A stretch of DNA of 64,000 nt from Psychroflexus sediminis (GCF_900099815.1 NZ_FNCW01000003.1:181756-245755), one strand, 5' to 3'; positions 27,158 to 36,521 are shown, numbered from the stretch's first letter. Translations and numbers: made by a program. The notes: a model not told the origin generated them from the sequence alone.

Positions 27158-27787
27158 TTAATACTCAATAATCGTTTCCTCCTGAGGGCGTCTTACTTTT
27201 TTAAAGTCAGCAAACTTATCGTCTTTAGCCCGATAGCCTATGGGAAGAACCAAAGCGGAGGAAACTCCTTTTTCCTTTAAATTCAGAATGTCATCATAAG
27301 CTTTGCTTTCAAAACCTTCCATCGGACAGGCATCTATTTTCTCGGCAGCACAAATGGTCAGTAAATTTCCTAAAGCCAGATAGGCCTGATTAATGCCCCA
27401 GGCTTTGATGTTTTGATCACTTCTGTTCTTGAAATCTTTAATCAAAAACTCCCGAAAGGGATTGATGATTTCCTCCTTCGCATTTCTTATTTCTTTCTGT
27501 AATTCAAAATTATGCTTGATGAATTTTTCATCCACCGTATTTTCTATACATATCACTAAAACATGCGAAGCCGTCTTGACCTGAATTTGATTATAACTGT
27601 GCTCAAAAAGCCGGTCTTTAAGCTCCTGATTTTTTATAATGACCAGTCGTAAAGGCTGCAGGCCGTAGGATGTAGGCGTCAAATTAAAAGCTTTTTTTAA
27701 AAGTTCAATCCTGCTGGAGTCCACGGTTTTGGAATCGTCAAATTTCTTGGTGGCGTATCTCCATTCTAAAGCATCAATCATATTCAA
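27158..27787 (-). CDS. Nitroreductase-family NAD(P)H oxidoreductase (NfsB-like)
   Basis: A 209-residue flavoprotein of the nitroreductase family. WRYATKKFDDSKTV near the start (the RRS-like FMN-phosphate contact, here RYATKKF), TPTSYGLQPLRLVII for the FMN ring and CAAEKIDACPMEGFESKAY are typical of NfsB/FMN-dependent NAD(P)H dehydrogenases. It reduces nitroaromatics or quinones in vitro; the natural role is unclear. The second Met (27781) is an equally possible start. Confidence 0.9.
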   Translation of the reverse strand: MNMIDALEWRYATKKFDDSKTVDSSRIELLKKAFNLTPTSYGLQPLRLVIIKNQELKDRLFEHSYNQIQVKTASHVLVICIENTVDEKFIKHNFELQKEIRNAKEEIINPFREFLIKDFKNRSDQNIKAWGINQAYLALGNLLTICAAEKIDACPMEGFESKAYDDILNLKEKGVSSALVLPIGYRAKDDKFADFKKVRRPQEETIIEY

Positions 27788-28031
27788 TTCTATTTATTTT
27801 GACAAATATAGAATTATGATTCTTCGGATGTTTAACTTCCGAAATAATTAACTCAACTTTTGTTAATGCCAATTTGACTATTAAATGTCGTTAAGAGAGC
27901 GAAATTGCTTTTTTCATATATAACGCTGTGAATATTTTTGCATAGCTAGGCTATGGAAATTGTGAACAAGGAAATATATGGAAAAATGAATGAGCTATAT
28001 AGCGTCATTTGATGGTTAAATTGGTATAAGA

Positions 28032-28316
28032 TTAGGCGGAAATGATTTCTTCAATCTTTTCTGCCAGTTTAAAATCTTTGTCGGTTACTCCATCGGCATC
28101 GTGGGTCGATAATGAGATTTCCAGGGTATTATAAACATTATACCATTGCGGATGATGCTGTTGTGCTTCGGCTTCAAAGGCAATTCTGGTCATGCCTGCA
28201 AAAGCTTCTTTAAAGTTTTCAAACTCAAGAGTCGTATGGATAGCATTTTCATTGAAGGTCCAGCCTTCCATTTTTTCTAATCTGGATTCGATTTCTGCGT
28301 TTTGTAGTGGTTTCAT
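28032..28316 (-). CDS. 4a-hydroxytetrahydrobiopterin dehydratase (PCD)
   Basis: A 94-residue pterin-4a-carbinolamine dehydratase, which regenerates pterin cofactor for aromatic amino acid hydroxylases. The catalytic motif region QQHHPQWYNVYNTLEI and the THDADGVTDKDFKLA strand-helix are clear, and the length is standard. No hydroxylase gene lies within the window. It stands 50 bases before the sugar-nucleotide reductase-like gene on the same strand. Confidence 0.93.
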   Translation of the reverse strand: MKPLQNAEIESRLEKMEGWTFNENAIHTTLEFENFKEAFAGMTRIAFEAEAQQHHPQWYNVYNTLEISLSTHDADGVTDKDFKLAEKIEEIISA

Positions 28317-28369
28317 GTCTTTTTTATTTTAAGCTGAATTTACAATTTTGATAGTAGATATATTCAGGT

Positions 28370-29176
28370 TTATGAAAGTTTTACAGAGTTTTGCACCACT
28401 TCATCGATACTGATCTGCAAATTTTTGGGTAAAAGATTGTCTTTTGGGATCACAGCTATATAGCGGTCTTCGTTGGAGTTATAGACGTTTTTAAAAATAG
28501 GATTTTCCAGTTCGAGTCCTTTTAAAATCTCATAGACCAGTTCTTTGTGATGAATTAAATCCCTGCTGCCCAGATGATAAACGCCTTCCAATTCTCTATT
28601 GATGATATAATGTATTTGCTGGGCAAATTTATCATGAGTAGTGGCATTCATCACGACATTGGGGAAGACCTCAATAGCTTCTTTTAAATCATGCATAATC
28701 TTCAGCTCTTTGACTCTCGGTGAATTGTGCCCGTAAATCATCGGTAGTCTGACGATGTTGTAAAGCGGGTTGGGAAGTCTGAGCAAAGCATTTTCAATTT
28801 TGATTTTAAATCTTCCATACACACTCTCAGAAAGCGTTTTGTCATATTCGTAGGAGGGGTAGTTGGTAAACACATCGAATACGTTTGCGGATGAGATAAA
28901 AATCAATTTCTTCTGAAACTTAATCAGGTAATCTATCATGTCAAAATGCGCATAAGTTTGAGCAGAAAAATCACCCCTGATGGCAGAAATGATTAAATCT
29001 GGAGCTAGTTCCTGTAACAAAAGGCTTATGCTTTCGCTTTCTGCATCCCATTGGAACATGCGTTTGTTCTGGGCTAAAACCGCATGATCTCTTGCGTAAG
29101 TGCCATACACGTCATAATAAGGAGATAATTCTTTATAAAGAACATTTCCTAAGAAGCCACTGGCACCGAGAATCAA
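28370..29176 (-). CDS. RmlD-like sugar-nucleotide-binding reductase
   Basis: A 268-residue extended-SDR Rossmann protein. The dinucleotide-binding GASGFLG is at the N-terminus, LIFISSANVFDVF and the Tyr-xxx-Lys-like YGRFKIKIEN follow, and the pattern is closest to dTDP-4-dehydrorhamnose reductase (RmlD). The only usable start seen is a TTG at 29176; the frame is open further upstream without an ATG. The length is somewhat short for RmlD (about 290). No other rhamnose genes are adjacent, so the sugar substrate is not established. Confidence 0.75.
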   Translation of the reverse strand: MILGASGFLGNVLYKELSPYYDVYGTYARDHAVLAQNKRMFQWDAESESISLLLQELAPDLIISAIRGDFSAQTYAHFDMIDYLIKFQKKLIFISSANVFDVFTNYPSYEYDKTLSESVYGRFKIKIENALLRLPNPLYNIVRLPMIYGHNSPRVKELKIMHDLKEAIEVFPNVVMNATTHDKFAQQIHYIINRELEGVYHLGSRDLIHHKELVYEILKGLELENPIFKNVYNSNEDRYIAVIPKDNLLPKNLQISIDEVVQNSVKLS

Positions 29177-29271
29177 TATTTTTTTTGAGTGTTTAATAAG
29201 TCTTCTTTTTTCAAAATGAATTGAGCCCTTTCTAAACTAGAAACGGCTCAATACACTAGCTAATTATAGGT

Positions 29272-30354
29272 TTAAGCTTTGTAAAATGGTGGCTTTACAA
29301 TAACAGCTTTGACCTGTTTTTTTCTGATTTGGATCAAAATTTCAGTTCCAAATTTGGCATATTCTGTTTTTACATACCCCATGCCAATGGCTTTTTTAAG
29401 GCTTGGTGACATGGTCCCGGAAGTCACATGGCCAATGGCTTCACCTTCAGTATTAAGCACATCGTATCCGTGTCTTGGGATACCTTTCTCAATAACTTCA
29501 AAGGCGATTAATTTTCTTGATGGGCCTTCTTCTTTTTCTTGCTTTAATGCCTCTGCATTGATGAAATCCTTTGTGAATTTGGTAATCCAGCCCAGTTTAG
29601 CTTCAATAGGAGACGTGGTCTCATCGATATCATTGCCATACAGACACATGCCCATTTCCAGTCTTAGGGTGTCGCGGGCAGCCAGTCCGATGGGCTGGAT
29701 GCCAAAGTCTTTACCTGCTTCAAGAACGGCCGACCAGATTTGTTCAGCATCTTTGTTTTTGAAATAAATTTCAAATCCACCGCTTCCCGTGTAGCCCGTT
29801 GCCGAAATGATAACATCCTGGGCACCGGCAAACTCGCCAACTTCAAAGTGATAAAATTTGATTTCAGATAAATCCAAAGGTGAAATGCTTTGCATAGCTT
29901 CTACTGCTTTGGGACCTTGAATAGCCAAAAGCGAATACGCATCCGATAAATCGGATAGTTTAGCATCAAATGAATTATGGGAATTGATCCAGTTCCAGTC
30001 TTTTTCAATATTGGAAGCATTCACGACCATCATGAATTTTTCAGCATTGAATTTGTAGATGATTAAGTCATCTACAATTCCTCCGGTTTCATTGGGCATA
30101 CAGGTGTACTGAGCTTGACCATCCACAAGTGTGGATGCATCATTGGTAGTTACTTTTTGAACAAGATTTAAAGCTTCTTTGCCCTCCACAAAAAATTCGC
30201 CCATATGGGAGACATCAAATACACCAAGATGCTGGCGAACGGTTTCATGTTCTTCATTAACCCCTGTATAAGAAACGGGCATTTCGTATCCTGCAAAGGG
30301 AACCATCTTGGCTCCGAGCTGATGATGAATATGATTAAGTGCTGTTGATTTCAT
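29272..30354 (-). CDS. gcvT: Glycine cleavage system T protein (aminomethyltransferase)
   Basis: A 360-residue T protein that transfers the methylene group from lipoyl-H protein to tetrahydrofolate. The start is the ATG at 30354 ([26 protein letters not shown]); a longer upstream frame adds a non-conserved tail and is rejected. [37 protein letters not shown] and [20 protein letters not shown] are all T-protein signatures, the Asp in DVSHMG being near the folate site. The other cleavage genes are elsewhere. No glycine riboswitch is visible upstream. Confidence 0.97.
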   Translation of the reverse strand: MKSTALNHIHHQLGAKMVPFAGYEMPVSYTGVNEEHETVRQHLGVFDVSHMGEFFVEGKEALNLVQKVTTNDASTLVDGQAQYTCMPNETGGIVDDLIIYKFNAEKFMMVVNASNIEKDWNWINSHNSFDAKLSDLSDAYSLLAIQGPKAVEAMQSISPLDLSEIKFYHFEVGEFAGAQDVIISATGYTGSGGFEIYFKNKDAEQIWSAVLEAGKDFGIQPIGLAARDTLRLEMGMCLYGNDIDETTSPIEAKLGWITKFTKDFINAEALKQEKEEGPSRKLIAFEVIEKGIPRHGYDVLNTEGEAIGHVTSGTMSPSLKKAIGMGYVKTEYAKFGTEILIQIRKKQVKAVIVKPPFYKA

Positions 30355-30528
30355 AGTTGTTTTTTTCGTGTGCAAATTTAAGATTAAAATCAAGATTCAG
30401 CCCTTTTGGAAGCTTATTTAGTTTCCAGGTAAACCTTATTTAAAGTTTAATCAAGTATTTAAAATAATTTTTGTAGTATTAAGACTACTTTTTTGTAGAT
30501 TAGCATAAGATTTAACCAATTTTTAATT

Positions 30529-31176
30529 TTGAAAAAAATCTCTAAAATTATTTTGGCAGATGATCATGATGTTGTAAAACACGGTGTTGAGGCTGTTGTA
30601 CGTCAGAATTTTGCCAGTCCGGAGATTATAAAAGTATCTTCAACCAATGAGTTAAGAAATCAACTTCTAGCCCATAAGAATGTAGATCTTGTTATTTTGG
30701 ATATTAAAATGCCTGGTGGGAATACGGTAGATATTGTAAAGGACATAAAAGCCAATTATGCGGATATCAAAATACTGATGTATTCTGCGCACGAAGAACC
30801 ACAATATGCTGTCAACTTCATAAGAAATGGGGCAGATGGATATCTAAGTAAATCTCAGCCTTTGCAAAAAATTGCTTTAGCTATCAAAGTTTTGGAAAAT
30901 GGAAAACGCTTCATTGATGAAAGTTTTCAAGAGACTCTTTTTGATAAAAAAGGTGAAAGTGATTTATCTCTCTCCAATTTGCTTTCACATAGAGAATTTC
31001 AAATACTTTCATTACTTGCTGACGGAAAATCTAATATAGATATCTCGGAAGAACTCAATTTGCAAAAATCCACGGTTAGCACTTATAAGAAAAGAATCAT
31101 GCAGAAGCTAAACATCAATACTAATATCGGACTGGTTGATGCGTACAGGACTGATTTTAAAATTACGGCTAGTTAA
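30529..31176 (+). CDS. NarL/FixJ-family response regulator
   Basis: A 215-residue two-component regulator starting at a TTG (30529). The receiver domain has the acidic pair in LADDHD, phospho-acceptor Asp58 (LDIKMPGG), Ser86 and Lys108 (YLSKSQP). The LuxR-type helix-turn-helix is at about 150-205 (LSHREFQILSLLADGKSN). It converges on, and overlaps by four bases, the histidine-kinase-like gene on the opposite strand, which may be its partner. The non-ATG start could limit expression. Bacteroidetes regulators of this type often pair with orphan kinases. Confidence 0.92.
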   Translation: MKKISKIILADDHDVVKHGVEAVVRQNFASPEIIKVSSTNELRNQLLAHKNVDLVILDIKMPGGNTVDIVKDIKANYADIKILMYSAHEEPQYAVNFIRNGADGYLSKSQPLQKIALAIKVLENGKRFIDESFQETLFDKKGESDLSLSNLLSHREFQILSLLADGKSNIDISEELNLQKSTVSTYKKRIMQKLNINTNIGLVDAYRTDFKITAS

Positions 31177-31859
31177 AGAGAAAGGATCAGATTTAATCTA
31201 ATGCTTTTATTTTCCCCTTTTGAAATAAGAATTTCCGCTTTCAAATAATTCATCACAGAACTTAAAAGCTCTTTATTAATCATAGTGCTTACTTCTCTTT
31301 TTATTCTCAAAACCTCCACTGTACTGTGCTCAAAAAAATCTAATTTGACATTGAGGTCATTTTGGCATTTTTCTATAGCAATGGTATGTATATCTAATTC
31401 CAGGTTCCTGATGACTTGCATCAAAGCACTAAACAAATACTTATAAGCGTCCGCATTTTTTTTCAATACTGTTTCATAACGCCCTTGAAGCATTTCAGGA
31501 TTGAGCTTGATTCCCAACAGGGCTGAACTGAATAGTAAGTTGGTTTTTACAGTAGAAGGTGTTTCAGGAGCTTTCAGCTTTGATTTACTGTGTTCAACTA
31601 TTTGTTGTGCTTCCTCATTTAGTTTTGAAGTGGAAGACGATATAACTCTTACGGTTTCTTTTAAATCAGGATCAGCATTTGGGTCAATTTGACTTTGTAA
31701 GATATCCGTGGAAAGTTTAAGATAATTCAGTGGAGTAGAAATATCGTGAGAAACTTCAGAAAGGAGCATTTTATAGTCGCTTTGAAGTCTGATATATTTC
31801 ATCAACACATCTACTTTTTCCTCCAAATGCTGAAAGCTTTTCAAATATGCAGAAATCAA
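31173..31859 (-). CDS. HisKA protein with degenerate ATPase domain
   Basis: A 228-residue protein. Residues 20-75 are a histidine-kinase dimerisation domain with phospho-acceptor His38 in SEVSHDISTPLNYL. The second half follows the outline of a HATPase domain (ALMQVIRNLEL in place of the N-box), but the G-box motifs DxGxG and GxGL are absent; the last segment NYLKAEILIS looks like the remnant. This resembles Spo0B-type phosphotransferases, which keep the His but cannot bind ATP. It shares a four-base ATGA overlap with the S41 protease gene upstream, so the two are coupled. No membrane segment. Confidence 0.75.
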   Translation of the reverse strand: MISAYLKSFQHLEEKVDVLMKYIRLQSDYKMLLSEVSHDISTPLNYLKLSTDILQSQIDPNADPDLKETVRVISSSTSKLNEEAQQIVEHSKSKLKAPETPSTVKTNLLFSSALLGIKLNPEMLQGRYETVLKKNADAYKYLFSALMQVIRNLELDIHTIAIEKCQNDLNVKLDFFEHSTVEVLRIKREVSTMINKELLSSVMNYLKAEILISKGENKSIRLNLILSL

Positions 31860-33280
31860 AATGAGATGGAATTTGGGCTGACATACATTCTTTGAAAAAC
31901 CGGAGAATACATCTGGCTTTCACCTATAATAGCTGAAGGCCTGTAACCTGTTTTTTCATCAGAGGATTGTCTTTCAAATTCTGGACTTATTTGTTTAAGG
32001 GCAAGATTGAGCAAGGTTTCCTGAGGATCGCCTAAAACACCAAGATTTGAAAAAATTTCACCTTGCTGAAGGTCTGGTTCAAGCCCGTCAAAAAAACCGG
32101 TAAAACCCACTTTATTAGCCGTTTTCAAAATTAAAGGCTGTATGGCATAAGTGTGCTCTAAACTTACATTGTTTCTAGTAAAATTAGGGGAATCGTATAG
32201 GGTAACGGAACCTTCAAATTTTCCAGCCGTAGTTGTACCTATTTGTATAACTTCTATATAAGGATTTAGAGCATTGATGACCAGTTCACTGGCTGAAGCT
32301 GAAGAACTGGTGGTTAAAACATACACTCTGGTAAGGTTTAGGCTGCTAATTGCTTCGCCAGTTGAAATTTCATTATCAAAAATCAAGTTTTCAGTTTCAA
32401 AATTTTCATTATAAATCTGTTTTGCGAAGACTTCTCCATTAAACTGTCCCGTGATCATGCTGGATAAATCTTTGGCAGTCTCTATGCTTCCTCCAGAATT
32501 ATACCTCAGGTCTAAAACCAAGTCAGTTATACCTTCGGCAGAGAAATTTGCGAATACCGTATTGAGTTCTGTGTTGAACGTTGTTCTGAAGTTATTATAC
32601 ATCAGGTAACCCACTTTTTGTCCATTGACATCGATGATTTTTTGCTCATGTATAGGGTTTTCTGTAAGTTGAATTTTAGCCAAACTCACTTCCTGATTCA
32701 GGGTCACTAAGTTTCCTTCCTGAAATTCTGCTAGACCAATCGTGTAACTAGCTTGAGACAGAAGTGAATTAAAATCGGTATCCGGAGTGAAAAACACACC
32801 ATCTATTCTATTGAATATAAATCCTCGCTCAACTCCGGCAACATCTGCAGGAGATCCTGGAACCACATATCTGACGTAACCGAATACGGTTTCAGTATTG
32901 GTAAATCTTATCAGGCCAAAAGCCATACCATTGGATAAGGAAATTCCATCCAGATTCTGCTCCAATTCAACAAAGTCGGATACGATAAAACTAAATCTGT
33001 CTTGATCTGCGAGCAGGGAATAAAAGAAATTTATCGGAGAATCTATGTTGGAAAGAAAGCTTATATACTCCTGTGTGCTGTCAAACCTATTGTCTGCCAG
33101 GTCTGGAGAATCGCTTTTATAGAGATAGAAAATGTTCATGGCTTTCCAAATGAAATCTTTTATCTCTTCCTGGTCTGCGAGTGCATTTATGTTTGTAATA
33201 TTATCATCAATATCATCCTGACATGACACGAAAACTACAAGGGAAATACTTATAAAAAAGAAAAGTTTTAATTTTTTCAT
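31856..33280 (-). CDS. S41-family tail-type protease, lipoprotein
   Basis: A 474-residue periplasmic or outer-membrane-anchored serine protease. A signal peptide ends at the lipobox Cys20 (VFVSCQDD). A PDZ-like region lies at about 125-180 (VRYVVPGSPADVAG), and the S41 core shows LDLRYNSGGSIETA and the nucleophile-bearing SSSASASE at 325-332. Similar Bacteroidetes proteins are annotated as S41 peptidases of unknown target. It is translated immediately before the HisKA-like protein, suggesting linked roles, possibly envelope signal processing (inference). Confidence 0.9.
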   Translation of the reverse strand: MKKLKLFFFISISLVVFVSCQDDIDDNITNINALADQEEIKDFIWKAMNIFYLYKSDSPDLADNRFDSTQEYISFLSNIDSPINFFYSLLADQDRFSFIVSDFVELEQNLDGISLSNGMAFGLIRFTNTETVFGYVRYVVPGSPADVAGVERGFIFNRIDGVFFTPDTDFNSLLSQASYTIGLAEFQEGNLVTLNQEVSLAKIQLTENPIHEQKIIDVNGQKVGYLMYNNFRTTFNTELNTVFANFSAEGITDLVLDLRYNSGGSIETAKDLSSMITGQFNGEVFAKQIYNENFETENLIFDNEISTGEAISSLNLTRVYVLTTSSSASASELVINALNPYIEVIQIGTTTAGKFEGSVTLYDSPNFTRNNVSLEHTYAIQPLILKTANKVGFTGFFDGLEPDLQQGEIFSNLGVLGDPQETLLNLALKQISPEFERQSSDEKTGYRPSAIIGESQMYSPVFQRMYVSPNSISF

Positions 33281-33378
33281 TTAAAATAATTTTTGATAAA
33301 AATAATCAAAATTAAAATAGAAAAGAGATCAATGTAACAAATCCTTTCTTGTATCGTCTTCATTAAAACAGGCTACCT

Positions 33379-33888
33379 ATGACTTCTGAATTTTATGCTC
33401 AGCACGTTATACCCCTACAAGATAAAATCTTTAGGTTTTCCCGACGTCTCTTATCTTCAGAAGATGCTGCGAAAGATGCTACTCAGGAAGTTTTACTGAA
33501 GTTGTGGAGGTTGAGAAAAAAACTTGCAGGCATAAAAAATATTGAAGCTTATGCCATGACAATGACTAAAAATATGTGTTACGATGTTTTGAAGTCTAAA
33601 CACAGCAAAACCCTGGAACTTGTGCATAGCAATTATTCAGTACAATCTTCCAGCCTTTCTTCAGAAATAGAAGCCAGGGATGAAGTGAGTTTGGTGGCTA
33701 AATTTATCAATGAATTACCGGAACAGCAGAGGGCTGTTATACAGCTAAGGGATGTGGAGCAGTTTACGAACAAAGAGATTGAAGAGATTATGGACATGAA
33801 CTCGACCTCGGTAAGAGTCGCTTTATCGAGAGCAAGAAAAAAAATTATGAGTGAATTAAAAAAAACATCAGCACATGGAATTGGATAA
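33379..33888 (+). CDS. ECF-type RNA polymerase sigma factor
   Basis: A 169-residue group IV sigma factor. Region 2 is visible in RFSRRLLSSEDAAKDATQEVLLKLWR and AYAMTMTKNMCYDVL. Region 4 contains ELPEQQRAVIQLRDVEQFTNKEIEEIMDMNSTSVRVALSRARKK, a classic helix-turn-helix for -35 recognition. The last 14 bases overlap the next gene, a small membrane protein likely to be its anti-sigma factor. Bacteroidetes ECF factors typically answer envelope or nutrient cues; target genes are unknown but include, by position, the two DUF4252 genes. Confidence 0.93.
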   Translation: MTSEFYAQHVIPLQDKIFRFSRRLLSSEDAAKDATQEVLLKLWRLRKKLAGIKNIEAYAMTMTKNMCYDVLKSKHSKTLELVHSNYSVQSSSLSSEIEARDEVSLVAKFINELPEQQRAVIQLRDVEQFTNKEIEEIMDMNSTSVRVALSRARKKIMSELKKTSAHGIG

Positions 33889-34306
33889 AACTTACGTGGA
33901 AAAGCTCCTGAAGCTTTACGAAGAAGGAGAAACTACTCTGGAGCAGGAGAGAGCACTGAAGTCTTATTTTTCGAATGAAAACTATGACTCGGATTTTGAA
34001 GCTTACGCCCTTCTTTTTCAGTTTTTTGAAAAAGAATCTACATCTCAAAGTCCTCCTCTTAAAACCAAAGAGAAAAAAACAACTCATCAGTTTTGGATCA
34101 ATATAGCCGCAAGTATTTGTATTGTTTTAGGCGGGGTGTGGTTTTATAACTTTTATGAAAACCAACAAGAATTAGAAGAAGCAAGACTTGCCTTTGAAAC
34201 CACTCAAAATGCGCTTAATTATTTATCTATTAATATGAATGAAGGTCTCGAGAAATTGGAATATGTAGAAGTATTCAGCCAGCAAAAAAACAAATTAATA
34301 AAATAA
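33875..34306 (+). CDS. Small membrane protein, probable anti-sigma factor
   Basis: A 143-residue protein with an acidic helical N-terminus (LLKLYEEGETTLEQERALK), one membrane helix at about 80-97 (INIAASICIVLGGVW) and a coiled-coil C-terminal part. It overlaps the sigma factor gene by 14 bases, so the two are translationally coupled. The N-terminal motif is seen in small Bacteroidetes proteins paired with ECF factors; it is not a FecR-type or zinc-binding anti-sigma. Function inferred from context. Confidence 0.75.
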   Translation: MELDKTYVEKLLKLYEEGETTLEQERALKSYFSNENYDSDFEAYALLFQFFEKESTSQSPPLKTKEKKTTHQFWINIAASICIVLGGVWFYNFYENQQELEEARLAFETTQNALNYLSINMNEGLEKLEYVEVFSQQKNKLIK

Positions 34307-34310
34307 AGCT

Positions 34311-34844
34311 ATGAAACAAATTAAATTAATGGGTCTTGTAATGGCCATCGCTATTATGAGTTCAACAGCAGTTGCTCAGGATTTTACCAAGTATGACAAT
34401 GTGAGAGAAATCACTTCTATAGTGATAAGCAAAAGTATGTTCAAGTTCATGAGTAAATTGGATTTGGACAGTAACGATGAAGATGTAAAAGCCTATTTGG
34501 ATCTGGTAGAGAACCTCGATGATATTAAAATTTACACGACAGAAAGTATAAAATACGGGCAACAACTTCAATCTGATTTTAATATTTTAAAATCAAAAAG
34601 TAATTTAGAAGAGTTGATGAAGGTGAATAGCGAAGGTAAAAATGTAAATTTTTACATCGAACCTGGTAAATCAGATGATTATGTCAACCAGCTTTTGATG
34701 TTTATCAATTCGTCTGAAGCCTCAGATCCTCAGTCGGTTTTGATGATAATAAAAGGAAATATTGATTTGAAAAACATTTCCAAATTAACCAGTCAGATGA
34801 ATATTCCTGGAGGTAAATCCCTGGATAAACTTAAAGATCAATAA
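34311..34844 (+). CDS. DUF4252 protein 1, secreted
   Basis: A 177-residue protein with a signal peptide ending near residue 23 (SSTAVAQ). The body matches DUF4252 (VISKSMFKFMSKLDLDS, LDDIKIYTTES region), which occurs almost only in Bacteroidetes. Function unknown. It follows the presumed anti-sigma gene by four bases and precedes a second DUF4252 gene by two bases, forming a four-gene unit with the sigma factor. Confidence 0.85.
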   Translation: MKQIKLMGLVMAIAIMSSTAVAQDFTKYDNVREITSIVISKSMFKFMSKLDLDSNDEDVKAYLDLVENLDDIKIYTTESIKYGQQLQSDFNILKSKSNLEELMKVNSEGKNVNFYIEPGKSDDYVNQLLMFINSSEASDPQSVLMIIKGNIDLKNISKLTSQMNIPGGKSLDKLKDQ

Positions 34845-34846
34845 TC

Positions 34847-35383
34847 ATGAAAAAGATATTTTTAATGACACTTCTAGGTATTTCGCTGCTGGCTTGCAAT
34901 ACAAAGCCAAGCCTTCAGGAATACCTTGTAAAAAAGGAAAATTCAACTGCGTTTATTACAGCCAGTTTACCAACAAGTCTGTTATTTCAAAATCTGGACA
35001 GCTTATCTTCCAAAGAGCAGACGAGTCTTCAGAAAATTGAAAAGATCAATTTGTTGGCATTGACAAAGTCAAAAGGCGAACCTATTCTTGAGAAGGAGCG
35101 AAGCGAATTAAGAACTATTCTCGATCAGCCTGATTATGAATCTATAATTAATTTCAGCAGTGGCGGTAGAGAAGCCCGGTTAGTCTTTCTTGGGACAGAA
35201 GAACAGATAGATGAGCTTATCTTCTTTGGATATGATGCTGAAATGGGTCTATTACTTCTCAGAATGAGAGGAAGTGATGTGAATGTAAATGATATTGTAC
35301 AAATCTCACAATCTGCACAGCGCCTGGATATGAATTCTTTGCCTGGTGGTTTTGGAGATCTCCTCGGAGATTTGGGTGAATAG
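34847..35383 (+). CDS. DUF4252-like lipoprotein 2
   Basis: A 178-residue lipoprotein with Cys17 in ISLLACNTK. Sequence and position match the second DUF4252 gene commonly paired with the first. The domain is more divergent than in the upstream gene (IDELIFFGYDAEMGLLLLRMRG replaces the second strand pair). Likely periplasmic or outer-membrane-anchored. Last gene of the sigma-factor operon; a spacer of 80 bases follows. Confidence 0.78.
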   Translation: MKKIFLMTLLGISLLACNTKPSLQEYLVKKENSTAFITASLPTSLLFQNLDSLSSKEQTSLQKIEKINLLALTKSKGEPILEKERSELRTILDQPDYESIINFSSGGREARLVFLGTEEQIDELIFFGYDAEMGLLLLRMRGSDVNVNDIVQISQSAQRLDMNSLPGGFGDLLGDLGE

Positions 35384-35463
35384 ATTGATTTTTCACATTA
35401 AATTTATGTTAGAGTATCTGCGGGCTTAATTATTTTTAAGATATTTAACAAAAATAATTACTT

Positions 35464-35832
35464 ATGGATACTCTGATTTTAATTTTTAAAGTAGTGATTG
35501 CCCTTGGCATTCTAAACGTCTGGTTACTGAGGTTTAACAAGCAAACCGAATGGAGAGGAGCCGGAGCCGGAAACATGAATGAAGAGTTTACCAAATACGG
35601 CCTTCCTGTCTGGCTTGTACCCGTGATCGGATTTCTAAAACTCGGATTTGCAACCTTATTGATTATAAGCATTTTTCAGGACGGCTATAATCTTGGCTTT
35701 ATCGGTGCAGTAGGCATGGGAATCCTTATGATAGGGGCCATTGCCATGCATATAAAAATAAACGATCCGTTAAAACGCTCGTTACCGGCATTTTTAATGC
35801 TTGTGATGTCAGCTTTTATCGCCTTTGCTTAA
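35464..35832 (+). CDS. DoxX-like membrane protein
   Basis: A 122-residue inner-membrane protein with four predicted helices (about residues 5-20, 46-66, 72-93 and 103-120) and the family pattern YGLPVWLVPVIGFLKLGFA. DoxX-like proteins have uncertain roles, some in redox or quinone-related processes. It converges on the next gene on the minus strand with a four-base overlap of their ends. Confidence 0.8.
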   Translation: MDTLILIFKVVIALGILNVWLLRFNKQTEWRGAGAGNMNEEFTKYGLPVWLVPVIGFLKLGFATLLIISIFQDGYNLGFIGAVGMGILMIGAIAMHIKINDPLKRSLPAFLMLVMSAFIAFA

Positions 35833-36521
35833 CGCGAAGTTTTCAGGTTTGTAATTTCTATAGGAATTCCAAAAACCGATTTTTTAGTGGAAAGTATCAT
35901 ACCAGACTGGGTTTCGACCCAGTCTTTCCATTTAGCTTCAATCCCGCCTACAGGAATAATAGACACCCACATTTCAAAAGCAGTGGGCCTGTAATTTTCA
36001 TCTACCTTCCATAAGTACGAATCGCCGGGAGTGCTACCGCCAGAAGTAAAGGTAACCAGTAAGCTCTTTTCTCCGTCTTTAGTTACAAGCCGCCTTTCTA
36101 CATGGTCTTCCATGATTTTGTAGGGTGCAATCAGCCAGTACGAATCGTTGTTGAAATTTTTGATGGAGGTTTGTATGATTTCCGTAGAATCCTGGTCTTT
36201 AGAGGAGATGACCTCGCTTTTGTCATAATCCTTTAGGTTTAGTTTTACTTTATAATTATCAGAAGTTACCAGGACATAGTTTTTGTCTTTATGCCATTCA
36301 TACGAATGCAAGTCTGCAAACGTCCAGCTTATAATTTCGGTGTTTTGGAAAGCTTCGTAATTCAGCTCTTTTAAGATCTGCTGTGCAAACCGATCGGCTT
36401 CCGGGCCTTGTTTCCCCTCTGGCAGGTCCTCAGACATGAAAAAGCCAATGAGCGTCACGACTATTATTAAACCTAAAACGCCCAGGCCTATTATTTTTAA
36501 GATCTTCAAAAATCGCTTCAT
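35829..36521 (-). CDS. Hypothetical protein with N-terminal membrane helix
   Basis: A 230-residue protein starting at 36521 (MKRFLKILKIIGLG), which forms a four-base overlap with the AcpH stop; a longer frame adds 12 residues of unlikely sequence. A single membrane helix at about 9-30 anchors a periplasmic domain of mixed strands and helices. I recognise no family. Coupling with the AcpH-like gene suggests it is co-expressed with it. Confidence 0.7.
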   Translation of the reverse strand: MKRFLKILKIIGLGVLGLIIVVTLIGFFMSEDLPEGKQGPEADRFAQQILKELNYEAFQNTEIISWTFADLHSYEWHKDKNYVLVTSDNYKVKLNLKDYDKSEVISSKDQDSTEIIQTSIKNFNNDSYWLIAPYKIMEDHVERRLVTKDGEKSLLVTFTSGGSTPGDSYLWKVDENYRPTAFEMWVSIIPVGGIEAKWKDWVETQSGMILSTKKSVFGIPIEITNLKTSR

